NCBI GenBank assembly: GCA_964653075.1
Contig: CAZZAX010000056.1
Span: 1 to 33,608, forward strand
From: NIOZ-UU13 sp964653075
GTDB taxonomy: Bacteria > Planctomycetota > Phycisphaerae > Sedimentisphaerales > Anaerobacaceae
Direction of reading: 5' to 3'
Length of the DNA: 33,608 bases
The position numbers and the translations under genes are program-made. Positions 1 to 11,100 of the stretch are shown here, piece by piece. The notes beneath the pieces were generated by a model. The model saw only the letters and a program-made list of their open reading frames with translations, did not search any database and was not told where the DNA came from. Numbering within the stretch: the first letter of the stretch is position 1; every line of letters begins with the position of its first letter.

Positions 1-359
1 ACGCTGTCGGCAAATCCGAAGCAACCTTGACGTTGACTTCCAATCGTGACTGGACGGTGAAAGGCGTAGATACACTGACGATTTGGTACATAGGCAATGC
101 GGCCAATGCTGCCGAGACGATGTATGTTGTCCTAAACGGCAATGCTGCGGTCAGCAGTGATAATCCTGAAGCTGCACAGGCAGGTACATGGACGGCATGG
201 AATATCGACCTGCAGGCGTTTGCTGACCAGGGAGTGAACCTTGCAAATGTTAGCTCGATTACTGTTGGTGTTGGTAACAGAGCTAATCCTGTTGCCGGCG
301 GCTCAGGTATGTTATACTTCGATGATATACGTCTGCATCCGCCGGAGCTGGTAGAATAA
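1..359 (+). CDS. C-terminal part of a secreted beta-sandwich protein (5' end outside window)
   Basis: The reading frame (codons from base 3) is open from the left edge and stops with TAA at 357-359, so about 118 residues of the C-terminus are visible. The sequence alternates short beta-strand-like segments (TIWYIGNAAN, TMYVVLNG, WTAWNIDLQAF, SITVGVGNRANP) and closes with MLYFDDIRLHPP. That ending is typical of the carbohydrate-binding or LamG-like jelly-roll domains that terminate many exported Planctomycetota proteins; this is recognition by eye, not a search. The upstream catalytic or structural part is outside the window, so its role cannot be told. A strong terminator follows 58 bases after the stop, so this is the last gene of its transcription unit. 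Confidence 0.7.
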   Translation, partial: AVGKSEATLTLTSNRDWTVKGVDTLTIWYIGNAANAAETMYVVLNGNAAVSSDNPEAAQAGTWTAWNIDLQAFADQGVNLANVSSITVGVGNRANPVAGGSGMLYFDDIRLHPPELVE

Positions 360-417
360 GAAGGTTAATGGAACAGTTAAAGTAATGTAGTTAGCATTAC
401 AGATTCGTATTAACTCG

Positions 418-450
418 GGGCTTATACCCAAAAGGTATAAGCCCTTTCTT
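418..450 (+). terminator. Rho-independent terminator after the first gene
   Basis: A perfect 11-bp stem GGGCTTATACC / GGTATAAGCCC (418-428 with 434-444) encloses the loop CAAAA and is followed by TTTCTT. It lies 58 bases downstream of the preceding stop codon, and the T-rich tail is on the plus strand only, so it ends that gene's transcript. Confidence 0.9.
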
Positions 451-591
451 GTTGGTACCGGGTGAATGGTGATTGGAAAATGGTCAGAGTCAATACTGCC
501 CGAGCGGAGTCGAGGAAAAGTTTTGAGGGCATACTTGAGAGAATATCGAACAAGGCATCAATAATTGTAAACCTGGGACTTGATCGGAGGA

Positions 592-1401
592 CTATCGTGT
601 TTTTATTTTGATATCCGGGCGGAGTAAATAGTTCGGGGTTAGTGTTAAAGGATTTTCGAATTTGTTGGCCAGTGCTTTTTTCCAGCCGAGGAGAAGGACC
701 TTCGAAGCCCGCGGACTCCAGTATTTCTCGTCCATAAACCGAACTGCATCGGTTTTGAATTTATCCCTATGGTATAGCAAGCCATCACCGAGCAGCCAGA
801 TTGGCTGTTCATCGCGAGTAAACTGGTTGAGGAACCGGGACGGGGTCATTAGGGAATCCGGAAATATTTTTTTCCAGATTCGTTTGTTTTCTGTTTGCAG
901 GCTGCTGCCGGAATTGTGCTGGTAAACGGCGATGAAGAACTGTCCCCGTTTTGCATCAAGGACAGCGGCGATTCTTTCAGGAGATTGCCTCTTTGGTGGT
1001 TCTTCGATTTCAGATGGTTCCGGATGACGGCGTGAAGTTTTAAGAAGAGTTGTAGTTTTTTTATCCTTTATATAGTCGTTTGCATTGGCGGCGATTACGT
1101 CGAGAGTATCGACGGCGATAATCTTTGCGGCGTTGGCCAGGTGCATTGTCTTAGCGATTGTTACTGCGATGCGCAACCCTGTGAAGCTGCCGGGACCTGC
1201 GGAGATGTGTACCTGCTCAATATTGCCGGGCTTTCGGTTAAAGCGGCCCAGAATGTCACTGATAGCGGGAAAAATCTCCGCACTGTGCCTGATTGGCGCA
1301 GAAAAAGTTGTTTCTGCGAGAATTTTTTTGTCAGCAGCTATTGCAACGGAGCCTATTCTGCTGGAAGTATCAATAGCTAAAATGAAAGGATTATGGGTCA
1401 T
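592..1401 (-). CDS. tsaB: tRNA threonylcarbamoyladenosine biosynthesis protein TsaB
   Basis: TsaB is the inactive ASKHA-fold partner of TsaD, which transfers threonylcarbamoyl to A37 of ANN-decoding tRNAs in the cytoplasm. The 269-residue product starts with the phosphate-loop-like ILAIDTSSRIGSVAIA (7-22) and carries the family hallmark AGPGSFTGLRIAV (68-80), then VDTLDVIAANA and a VLDAKRGQFFIAVY strand (about 147-160). Residues about 111-141 are an extra basic, Pro/Glu-rich stretch between the two lobes, longer than I expect for TsaB, and may be an in-frame repeat remnant (see findings). The start is ATG without a good Shine-Dalgarno site. No tsaD, tsaE or tsaC is nearby; the gene stands alone, divergent from the secretin. 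Family assignment is very safe. Confidence 0.93.
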   Translation of the reverse strand: MTHNPFILAIDTSSRIGSVAIAADKKILAETTFSAPIRHSAEIFPAISDILGRFNRKPGNIEQVHISAGPGSFTGLRIAVTIAKTMHLANAAKIIAVDTLDVIAANANDYIKDKKTTTLLKTSRRHPEPSEIEEPPKRQSPERIAAVLDAKRGQFFIAVYQHNSGSSLQTENKRIWKKIFPDSLMTPSRFLNQFTRDEQPIWLLGDGLLYHRDKFKTDAVRFMDEKYWSPRASKVLLLGWKKALANKFENPLTLTPNYLLRPDIKIKTR

Positions 1402-1525
1402 TTTTTATTTTTTTTGAGTGATTACGTTCTGTTAAAAGCCTAATTATGGCCAGAAAAAAGGCATTTTTTAAGTGACTATTTTTCGCCCAGTTTGTTCAAA
1501 CATTCCATTTTAACAATGTAAAAAC

Positions 1526-1554
1526 TTGAATATTATCGGCCAAGTTGATATAAA
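1526..1554 (+). promoter_or_regulatory. Candidate sigma70-type promoter for the secretin gene
   Basis: TTGAAT (1526-1531), a 17-bp spacer and TATAAA (1549-1554) lie about 145 bases upstream of the secretin start, in the AT-rich divergent region between tsaB and the secretin. It matches the consensus at 4 of 6 and 5 of 6 positions. No start-site data exist. A second, shorter-spaced pair (TTGCAA/TATAAA) follows it. Confidence 0.45.
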
Positions 1555-1687
1555 TCAAATTTTTCTCTTGCAATATTAGAGATTTTATTATAAACTCGAT
1601 TATCTAAGGTCTTATCTATTTTAAGAACTGGAGGTCGTAACGAACCATAATTTGATAAAAAATTCCTTTTGAGGGTGTTTTTTTGGC

Positions 1688-1693
1688 AGGAGG
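1688..1693 (+). promoter_or_regulatory. Strong Shine-Dalgarno site that fixes a TTG start
   Basis: A perfect AGGAGG lies 6 bases before TTG at 1700. No ATG is positioned as well, so the secretin most likely begins with this TTG codon. Confidence 0.8.
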
Positions 1694-1699
1694 TTAATT

Positions 1700-4600
1700 T
1701 TGAGCAAGCCGAGTTTTTTGACCGATTCATTTGACAGGAGGTCCCTGTCCATTGTTCTGGCACTGATTTTATTGCCGATAATAACTATATCGCGAGTTGC
1801 TCCTTCGCAGGAAAATGAAGGTTCTGAGCGGCGTGAAGCAATCCGCCGCATAGTCCAGACCTATCTTCAGACCGGTCAGGAGGAGTACGCCAAAGGTTTC
1901 TTTGAGCAGGCGGTAAAAACCTTCCAAATGGCCCAGGGCTACGAAGAACATTTGACTGTGGCTGTTCGTGAGCAGCTCGGAGGGTTACTGGAAAAGAGCC
2001 AGATAGCAGTCCTTAAGAGAAAACGTGCCTTAGAGACGTTTCGGGCAGTCAATGACTTGATTAAGCGGGACCAACTAATTCAAGCCAAAACGTATCTTGA
2101 AAAGATCAAAGACAATGAGTTTTTGACGAAAGAAGAGCTTACACAAATCGCCGAGGTTTTCAGGCAAATAGATGCCCAGGTTCTCGAGGCACAAGAACGG
2201 CTTGAAAAGGCCAAAAGTCAAAAGCTTACGACTGAAAAGAAGCCGGCGGAAGTTCCTGCAGCGGCCAGAGAACCTGTCGCGGCCCTTGATTTGCGGCAAA
2301 AGGAGATATCTAATCTCTGGAACCAGAGCATAAAACTTTACCACACAGGTCAGCTTGAAAAGGCCCGTGAAGGTTTTATAAAACTCGCGTCCAGTGACTT
2401 GCTCCCGCCTAACATGAAAAAGGAAGCGGAAGGTTATGTGGCTCAAATAAATAAACTCTTACCAAAGCGGAAGCTGATTCAAGAGTCAAAGAAGCCGGTA
2501 GTGGCGGCTGTTGTTAGTCCTGAGGCTGCAGAGGCAGAAGCGTCTAAGCCGGAAGCCGCGCCAAAAGTCGCTTCGCCTGTAACAGGTGAAAGCAGTTATA
2601 TCGACGTAATTAACCGCAGAAGGAATATTATCCGCAGCCATACCAAAGCGGTTGTTAATGATGCTATAGCTAAAGCAGGTGGTTACATAGGCCAGGCCGA
2701 GTTCGATAAGGCAAAGAACGTAGTTGCGATGGCCGCTCTTACCGTTAATAAAAACCAGATGCACCTCGGAGAAGAGCTTTTCAAAGAATACAGCAGCACT
2801 CTGAAAGTAATGACCGAGGAAATAGCTGTTAAAGAGAATGAAAAGATTCAACAGCAGGAACGAGACAAACGCGCCCAGGCAACAGAGGCAAACCGTCGCT
2901 TCAGAGAACAAATGGAGATTGACAGGGAGAACAGAATAGCCGAATTGATGAATAGGGCGTTGACTTACCAAAAACAGCAGCGCTATGAAGCAGCCCTTGA
3001 TCAATTGAAGACTTTGATTGCTTTGGACCCGGAAAATGAGCAGGCGCAGGTGATGAAAGATACCCTGGAAGATATGATTTTCTTCCGTAAGCAAATAGAG
3101 GTCAAAAGAAAATCGGACAAACAAAGAGCAGAAGTTTTACTGAAGACGGATGAGTCCGGAATTCCTTACGCAGAGGAACTCACTTATCCTCCGTATTGGA
3201 AAGAGCTGATAGAGAGGCCGACGCGCCAGCCGGACAAGCCTATCGGCCTGGATCCGCTCGATGCGATTGTCTATGAACAATTAGAGAAGATTGTTGACCT
3301 TTCTGACTTGTCACCGGGGATGTCTTTCGGTGAAGTAATTGAGAGGTTAAAGACTTCGGTAGATCCAGCTATACAGATACAGCCGAACTGGAAGGATTTA
3401 CTCGAAAATGCTGAGGTCGAACAAGCCACACCGGCAGGTATGGATCCGCTGACCGGGATTAAGCTTCGTAAAGCGATAGAGATTCTGATAGCCGGTGTTA
3501 CTTCGGCTCAGCTTGGTGAATTTGGAGAAATCACCTATGTTGTGGATGAGGGCGTTGTACAGATAGGAACGTTAGATATGCTTCCACCCAAAATGGTTCA
3601 CCGTGTTTATGATGTCTCAGACCTTGTTGCTGAGCCGGCCAATTATGGACAAATAGGCAGGATGATGGGCATGCAGAACATGATGATGGGCGGCATGGGC
3701 GGCGGCGGCATGATGGGCGGCGGCATGGGCGGCATGGGCGGCTATGGCGGCGGTATGATGGGCGGCATGGGCGGCGGTATGATGGGCGGCATGGGCGGTT
3801 ATGGCGGCGGCGGCATGATGGGCGGCATGGGCGGCGGCATGATGGGCGGCGGTATGATGGGCGGCCAAGGCAGCATGATGCAGGCACAGAGCCTATTACA
3901 GCTTATTGAGGAGACCATCGAGCCGGATAGCTGGTTTGACCTCAGTGATACGGGACAGGGCACAATAATGGCTTACCCGAGTCAGCAGCCAACTAAACTT
4001 GCCGTGATGCAGACCCATGAGGTTCATGTGGAAATCGAAAAGCTGTTGGAAGCGTTGCGTGTATCACTTGGAAATCAGGTTGCCATCGAGGCCGTATTCC
4101 TGGTGGTAACTGAGAATTACCTCGAAGATATCGGTCTGGATGTAGATTTTTCGCTTAACCTTGGTAGTAAATGGGGCCAGCTTAGTTTCGAACAAGGCTC
4201 TGCAGTCGCTACCACACCGGATGCCTCAACAAAGATCGGCGGCAGTCTGGGAGGTATTCAAGCTGCCGGCACAGTTGGCGGAGGTTATGGTTCGATACTT
4301 GACGATTTGCAGGTTTCGTTCCTTCTGCGGGCTGTTCAGGCACATACGGATTCCAAGGCTTTAGTTGCTCCGAAAAATACGGTTTTGAGCGGAGAGTCAT
4401 CGGCATTCTCTGTTTCAGATATTGTTACGTATGCACTACCACCCAACACTGGAACCACCCAAACGGGATTAGGTGTTGGTACTGGTACTGTACAACAACA
4501 AACACAACAACAAATAGGTTATTTATCTGTCGGCAGTATGCTTAGTATTACCCCGACAATTTCTCATGATAAAAAATACGTATTGCTGAATATAGTTACT

Positions 4601-4963
4601 ACTTTGACTGACCTGCTCAGATTGAGAACGCATCGGGTTGAACAGGTCGTAACAACAGGCACGACAGTGGGAACCGAGCAATACGATGTAACTGTTCCCG
4701 AGACGGAAACGTCAAGTGTCATGACTCGCGTTAGCGTGCCCGACGGCGGGACATTGCTGTTAGGCGGCCAGAAGATAACAGCAGAAGTTGAACAGGAAGC
4801 GGGTATCCCGGTATTGAGCAAGATACCTATCCTTGGCAGACTGTTTAGTAACCGCAGCACAATAAGAGACCAAAAAGTATTGTTGATATTGGTTAAGCCT
4901 GTAATCATGCTGCAGCCGGAGCGCGAAGCCCAGGCCATTGCCGGAATGGAAGGCGAATTATAA
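1700..4963 (+). CDS. Large secretin (GspD/PilQ superfamily) with TPR-like N-terminus and Met/Gly-rich insert
   Basis: Secretins form the multimeric outer-membrane pore of type II/III secretion and type IV pilus systems. The 1087-residue product has an N-terminal hydrophobic export signal (about 16-33), a long charged helical region with TPR-like repeats (for example 424-460, YQKQQRYEAALDQL...) and an N-domain region with the Met/Gly-rich insert at 655-727. The secretin core starts near 794 (VAIEAVFLVVTENYLED) and includes VPDGGTLLLGG (about 1012) and GIPVLSKIPILGRLFSNR (1034-1051), the family signature. Most GspD proteins are near 650 residues; the excess is the N-terminal half and the insert. 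No GspE, F, G or C homologue is in the window, so whether it serves type II secretion or pili is unknown. It sits directly upstream of a giant exoprotein, which could be cargo by position only. Confidence 0.88.
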   Translation: MSKPSFLTDSFDRRSLSIVLALILLPIITISRVAPSQENEGSERREAIRRIVQTYLQTGQEEYAKGFFEQAVKTFQMAQGYEEHLTVAVREQLGGLLEKSQIAVLKRKRALETFRAVNDLIKRDQLIQAKTYLEKIKDNEFLTKEELTQIAEVFRQIDAQVLEAQERLEKAKSQKLTTEKKPAEVPAAAREPVAALDLRQKEISNLWNQSIKLYHTGQLEKAREGFIKLASSDLLPPNMKKEAEGYVAQINKLLPKRKLIQESKKPVVAAVVSPEAAEAEASKPEAAPKVASPVTGESSYIDVINRRRNIIRSHTKAVVNDAIAKAGGYIGQAEFDKAKNVVAMAALTVNKNQMHLGEELFKEYSSTLKVMTEEIAVKENEKIQQQERDKRAQATEANRRFREQMEIDRENRIAELMNRALTYQKQQRYEAALDQLKTLIALDPENEQAQVMKDTLEDMIFFRKQIEVKRKSDKQRAEVLLKTDESGIPYAEELTYPPYWKELIERPTRQPDKPIGLDPLDAIVYEQLEKIVDLSDLSPGMSFGEVIERLKTSVDPAIQIQPNWKDLLENAEVEQATPAGMDPLTGIKLRKAIEILIAGVTSAQLGEFGEITYVVDEGVVQIGTLDMLPPKMVHRVYDVSDLVAEPANYGQIGRMMGMQNMMMGGMGGGGMMGGGMGGMGGYGGGMMGGMGGGMMGGMGGYGGGGMMGGMGGGMMGGGMMGGQGSMMQAQSLLQLIEETIEPDSWFDLSDTGQGTIMAYPSQQPTKLAVMQTHEVHVEIEKLLEALRVSLGNQVAIEAVFLVVTENYLEDIGLDVDFSLNLGSKWGQLSFEQGSAVATTPDASTKIGGSLGGIQAAGTVGGGYGSILDDLQVSFLLRAVQAHTDSKALVAPKNTVLSGESSAFSVSDIVTYALPPNTGTTQTGLGVGTGTVQQQTQQQIGYLSVGSMLSITPTISHDKKYVLLNIVTTLTDLLRLRTHRVEQVVTTGTTVGTEQYDVTVPETETSSVMTRVSVPDGGTLLLGGQKITAEVEQEAGIPVLSKIPILGRLFSNRSTIRDQKVLLILVKPVIMLQPEREAQAIAGMEGEL
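3662..3880 (+). repeat. Met/Gly-rich low-complexity coding repeat in the secretin
   Basis: Seventy-three codons (residues 655-727) contain 26 methionines, with nearly all the rest glycine, in units such as GGMMGGMGGG and GGYGGGMM. The DNA is a degenerate tandem repeat of ATGATGGGCGGC-like units. It lies just before the last N-domain leading into the pore. Gly-rich loops are known in the N3 domain of GspD-type secretins; one this rich in Met is unusual. Confidence 0.9.
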
Positions 4964-5168
4964 CCTTTGTAGTAATTGCAGGGGTTTTTTCGATAGTTCC
5001 CACGTTTTTGCAGGGCCTGATTTATAATAATTTTAGCACGTGGAGTACCTTGCTGATAAAACGTTACATTTAGCTTAAACAGCGGCACTTAACTATTGCC
5101 TTGGCTGATTAATTATCCAAAGTACCTACAGTTTAAGGAATGATAAACGAAAGTTTAGAAACGGAATA

Positions 5169-8100
5169 ATGAAGCAGCACATTTTGATTATCGCATTGAT
5201 TTTGTTGTCCATAGCAGGTTTTACATGGGCAGACAATCCCTCAGGGATAAATTTAACGGATTTAGGATTTAACTATTCATCTGAAAATGATTTCACGGCT
5301 TATAAGCAGGGCGAGCTGATTGTTCGTTTTGCGGACGTGGATGCTTTTTCGCAGTTGTCGGAGGGGCCACTATTAATTGGGCCGCTGACAACCAAAGGGG
5401 TAAAAGGAGTGATTTCAGATTTTATCCTTGCCGGGGCAGAGATCGAGAAAGAATATAGTGAGGTTGCTCCCGGGCTTGCAGTTGTAAAGCTGCCTGACGG
5501 CACGACAGTCACGGAGGCCTCTGTCAAGTTCAACCGGTCGGCTAACGTTTTGTATGCTGAGCCGAACTACAAGTATAAGCTGTTTGCGGTTCCCAACGAC
5601 CCTATGTTTGCCGATTTGTGGGGATTTGATAACACGGGCCAAACCGGCGGAACGGAAGATGCCGATATTGACGCACCAGAGGCATGGGACTTTGAGACCG
5701 GCAGTTCGCAGATGATTGTAGCCGTTACCGATACAGGAATTGACTATACACATCCTGACCTGGCGGATAATATGTGGATTAACAATGCAGAGCTGCGCGG
5801 CGCCCCGGATGTTGACGATGATGGTAATGGCTATATAGACGATATTTATGGTTATGATTTTGCCGGTGCCGTCGCAGCAGACCCGAATGATGCCGACAGC
5901 GATCCGTTTGATAATCACTTTCACGGTACCCATATAGCGGGAATCATCGGCGCAGTTGGTAATAATGGTGAGGGCGTTGCCGGCGTTTGTTGGAACGTCA
6001 AAATGATGGCCCTGAAGGTCTTCGCTGATGATTATCGTGTAGAGCCTGAGGTTTTTGCCAGTGAAGCGGTTGAAGCTATTCAATATGCCATTGATAACGG
6101 TGCCAAGGTTATCAACGCTTCCTGGGGTGGTGATTATTTTTCGCAGTCTCTCTATGATGCCATCAAAGATGCCGGAGATGCGGGACTGCTTTTCGTAGTT
6201 GCAGCAGGTAACGATTATGGCAGCGATAATGACGTGAATCCCGTCTATCCTGCAAGCTTTGACCTGGATAATATCATTTCTGTAATGTCAACAGATCCCA
6301 ATGATCAGAGGTCGGATTTCTCCAATTTTGGAGCGACATCGGTTGATATTGCCGAGCCCGGCACGGATATACTGAGTACATCTCCGACGACACAAAATTT
6401 TGCGATGCTCGTTTTTGGAGTATCGACGAATTACGCCACTTTAAGCGGGACATCGTTATCAGCCCCTTATGCATCAGGTGCCTGTGCGCTGATTTGGTCC
6501 CAGTACCCGACGCTGGCACATAAAACCGTAAAGGGCATTCTCCTGAAGGCGGTTGATCCCATATTCATGTCACCCCGACTTAATCTGTCGGGCGGGCGGA
6601 TTAATTTGCATAAAGTATTAACATTAATCCCCCAGGGAAAGGCAGGAAAAGTCCTCAACAGTAAAGATGATCCTACCGACTCTTCCAATCTTTACTCCAC
6701 TATCCAGGGCGCCATAGACGATGCCAATGATGGTGATGTACTGATTGCAGAGTCCAATGCGCTTTTCCTCGAGATTATTGACTTTAAGGGCAAGGCGATA
6801 ACCCTTCGCAGCGGCGATATCACCAATCCGGATGATCCGAACATCAGTCCGGTAGATACAATGATTTTAGGCATATTGGATGAGGATTCGGTAGTAACGT
6901 TCCAGAACAATGAAGGCCCAGATACAATTCTCAAGGGATTTACTATCGGTTGGGGCAGTGCCGATTACGGCGGAGGCATTAGTTGCTTCAGGTCATCGCC
7001 GACAATTACCGACTGTATTATAAACAATAATTTCGTGAATTTTTATGGTGCGGGTATCGATTGTGTTGAGAGTTCACCGACAATCAAGAACTGTACCATT
7101 ATAGGCAATCGAACCGCATCGGACTCCGGGATAGGCGGCGGAGTAAATTGTGAGCAGTCATCGCCGACAATATCCGACTGTATTATAAGCAATAATTTTG
7201 CTAATAACGTCGGAGGCGGTATAGCATGCTATAACGCAGACCCGAATATCATAAATTGTGTAATTGCAGACAATTCGGCAATTCATAAGGGTGGCGGAAT
7301 CGATTTGGAGTACTCATCGCCGACGATTACAAATTGCACTATAGTCGTTGACGACCCCAATGCTCCGAAAGATGGTGGAATCTTTGCCCTTCATGATTCT
7401 TCGCCGTTAATTACCAACTGTATCCTGTGGGGTAACGGTGACGATCTGTACAACTGTTCGGCTACATACTCCTGTATTGAGGATAATGACAAGGGTATCG
7501 GCAATGTTCATTCAGATCCGCTCTTTACAACCGGCCCGCTCGGTAACTACTATCTCAATCAAACTGCGGCCGGACAGCTCGGTAGTGACAGTCCCTGTGT
7601 GGAAGCGGGTGACCCGGATACCGATATTAGTCTTCGGATAGACAGCTATACGACAAGGACGGATGGAGAGACCGATGCAGGTATTATCGATATAGGTGCT
7701 CATTTTGCTGCTTTGCCGGCCAGGCTTGTACAGTTGGATGTTACTGTTGTAGATGCGAATGAACCCGTTGAACCGAACATGGCTAAGGGTCGTGTCGAAC
7801 CGGGCAGCGGTACTTATCGGCAGTACGAAGTAGTGTTGCTCGAAGCACATCCTGATGCCGGCTATAGAGTCAAGGCCTGGACTGGAACCGATGACGATTT
7901 ATTGACGGGAACCAGTAACAAAGTTACTATTGTTGCCGACGCCAGCATTACTATTGAATTTGAAGAGGTCCCTCTTTATCAATTACGTACCGAAATTATC
8001 GGTGGCCGTGGAACAATATCACCCTATCACAAGAGAGGTGAATATTATCCCGATGGCACAGTGATAACGCTTATCGCAGCACCGGACCGTACCTATATTG

Positions 8101-11100
8101 TAGACCGATGGGCCGGGACGGATGATGATACATTATGGTCTAATACAAATACTATAACGATGGACTCTGACAAGGATGTTACTATACTATTCCGGCAGCC
8201 GAAGAGTCTGCTTGTACCCGGACAATATCAGAGCATTGGTTTGGCAATCGGTGCAGCATACAGCCACGGCGACAAAATCGTCGTTTCGGCGGGCACTTAT
8301 TTCGGCGGCTATGATTTTCAGGGTAAGGCGATTACTATTGCCAGCGAACATCCGGATGATCCCGCCTCTGTTGCTGAGACAATTATACAAACTTTCGGCG
8401 GTCCTGCCTTTATCTTTCAAAGTGGTGAGGGCCACGACTCCGTCGTAGATGGTTTCACTATTAAAGGCCCGGGCAGTGAACCTCCGTCACCAATATTTGG
8501 TCGTATGCCACTCATCGATGGCGTTGGGACCCCCGGAGAGCCGGCTCTCGGTGGAGCAATAACCTGTCTTAACGGCAGCAGTCCAACTCTGTCTCATCTG
8601 GTCATCGAAGACGTTGTCGCCCAAGGTTGGAACGGTGAGAATAACGCTTTTATCTATGATCCTCCTGAAGATCCTCCGGATCCTCTGGATCCGCTGGATC
8701 CACTTGATCCATTGCCCCTACCGGCTGTACCGGACCCGAATGATCCGAACCAATGGGCTCCGAACGATCCGAACAGGCCTGAACCACCTACGGATCCGAA
8801 TGCGCCGGTAGATGGTTTGCCCGGTTTGGATGGCGAACCTGGTGCGCCCGGTGAGCCTGGTGCGGCCGGTCTTGACGGTATGGCCGGTTTGCCCGGTGGC
8901 GATGGTGGTCTTGCCCATGGAGGCGCGATGTATTTCGATGCCGATAGTTCTCCAATTATTCTAAATTGCACAATTGTCAACTGCATGGCCATCGGCGGCG
9001 ATGGCGGTTATGGAGGAGCAGGTCAGGATGGTCAGGATGGTCAGGATGGTCAGCCCGGCCAGGAAGGTCAGGAAGGCCAGGAAGGCGGCGAGGGCTTGAA
9101 CGACGGGGCGCAGGGAGCAGGCGGTAACGGGGGAGTAGGCGGTGACGGCGGCGTGGGCGGCAACGGTGGTAAAGGCGGCGACGGCGGAAAAGGCGGCGAG
9201 GGCGGCGAAGCTTTAGGCGGAGCGATATATTTCGGTCCTAATTGCCGTCCGACGATACGATTTTGTAAAATTTTGAACTGTTTCACCCGACAGGGACTGG
9301 GTAACTACGGCGGAGATGGCGGCAACGGCGGTAACGCCGGTGTCGGTGCAGCACTTGCCGACGGCGGCGGCGGCGGCGACGGTGAACCCGCAGGCGCAGC
9401 CGGTGAAGCAGGTGTGGATGGCGGCGGCGGAACCGGCGGTGACGGTGGTTTTGGCGGTAACATGGGTGTAAACGGCAGAAGGTCGTGGGCAGGCGCCATA
9501 TACTACGGGGAAGGCTGCGAGGTTGACATCTCGGATACCATTATTAGTGACAACGCTGCTGAAAATATTGTTCTGTTTTATACTTATGGCGGCGGTGACG
9601 GCGGTGACGGCGGCATAGGCGGCGACGGCGAAGGAGATGGCGCAGCCGGTGACGGCGGCATAGGCGGCGACGGTGGTTCAGGCGGTCCGTCTAGAATAAT
9701 TATCCCTGAAGAAGAGGATGATGCCGCAGAAGAAGAAGACGACCCAAACGCACCAAATTTAGGTCCCGGGGATGGAGGCGTTGGCGGTGAGGGCGGCGAC
9801 GGCGGCGCAGCCGGCGCGGATGGCTTGATTGGCATGACAATGAACAGTTACACGCCGAGTTACGGAGGCGCCAATTACTATGAGGCCGATTGTATAGTCG
9901 AACTTACTAACTGCACGATAAGTAACAACGCTTCAAGGCAAGTTGACGGTACCGGCCATGACGGCGGCGGCGAATATTATCAAAGCGGGTGCGAGACTGT
10001 ACTCAATCGCTGTGAATTAACAGGCAACCTGGCGGGCTCCTCTGGAAGCGGAGGGGCTCAGTACTTTGAGGATTTCTGCTCGGCGGAGATTATTGATTGT
10101 AACTATGTCGATAACTCTTCCGGTGATGACGGTGGTGGTTTGTTCTGTCCGTCCGATTGCTCGCTCGATATAAAGGACAGCGACTTCATCGGCAATTCTA
10201 CCATTGATACTTTCAGCTCCGGTGGTGCAATATACGGCGGCGGAATATGGGACTGGGATTCAGGACTATGGCACAACGGCAGCGAGATAACAATCGACAG
10301 CAGTTACTTTAGTAATAATGACTCAGCCTTCGGAGGCGCCCTGTACTGGCACGGCGAGGGCGCTGAGATGTCGATCTTGGACTCTGTAATCATTAATAAT
10401 ACTGCTGAGCATGGCGGTGGTATGTACTGGAGCAGCGGAGCGCCGGTGATTACAGGCTGCAGCGTCATGGGTAACAGGGCCAGAACACGCTGGTTCACGC
10501 CTGATCCTCAAGGATTTGTCAGTGCCTTCGGTTCTGAAAAACCCTTCGGCGGCGGCGGTGGAATGTTCTGCTGGTCTTCTGAGGCTACAATTGAAAATTG
10601 CTTCATAACCGGAAATTCATCTGAAGGCTCCGGCGGCGGTGTGTATTTCGGCGGCGACCCAAGCGTGCCGATTCTTAAAAACTGTCTGGTTAAAAGAAAC
10701 TCGGCTATCCTGGACGGCGGCGGTATTGTCTCTTACTGGCTTACTACCCCAACGATCTCCAATTGTACGATAGTTAATAACAGTGCGAATGACCCGGCTA
10801 ATAGCAAGCATGGAAGAGGAGGCGGATTGTCCTGCTCTTATCAAAGTCAAACGACTCTTATTAATAGTATCCTCTGGGACAACGTCGGCACTTACGGCAA
10901 CCAGATATCTGTTGGCAGCGATGATGAACCGTTCTATTTAGACAGACCCGCCGCCCTAACAGTTTCTTATTGTGACATCCAGGGTGGACGGGATTCTGAG
11001 GCTATCTATATCGAGCCGGGTCGCATTCTCAACTGGCTCGGAGGTAATATCAATGCCGACCCGCTCTTTGTTGCATCACACCACAGCCTCAGCCAGATAG

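Noticed and set aside
2486..3124. Minus-strand frame of 212 codons inside the secretin gene
   Set aside because: It is antisense to the helical N-terminal half of the secretin, is rich in Phe/Leu as expected from reversed Lys/Glu codons, and has no motif.
3617..3868. Minus-strand His/Ala-rich frame in the secretin gene
   Set aside because: It is the complement of the Met/Gly repeat; ATG and GGC units read backwards give His and Ala. No independent evidence for a gene.
8990..9500. Possible CRISPR-like or tandem DNA repeat array
   Set aside because: The repeats are codon-periodic, degenerate and in frame within a coding region. There are no unique spacers of constant length.
9068..9835. Several minus-strand Pro/Ser-rich frames resembling extensin-like proteins
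   Set aside because: They are antisense to the Gly-rich tracts of the giant protein, where GGC codons read in reverse give Pro/Ala/Ser codons.
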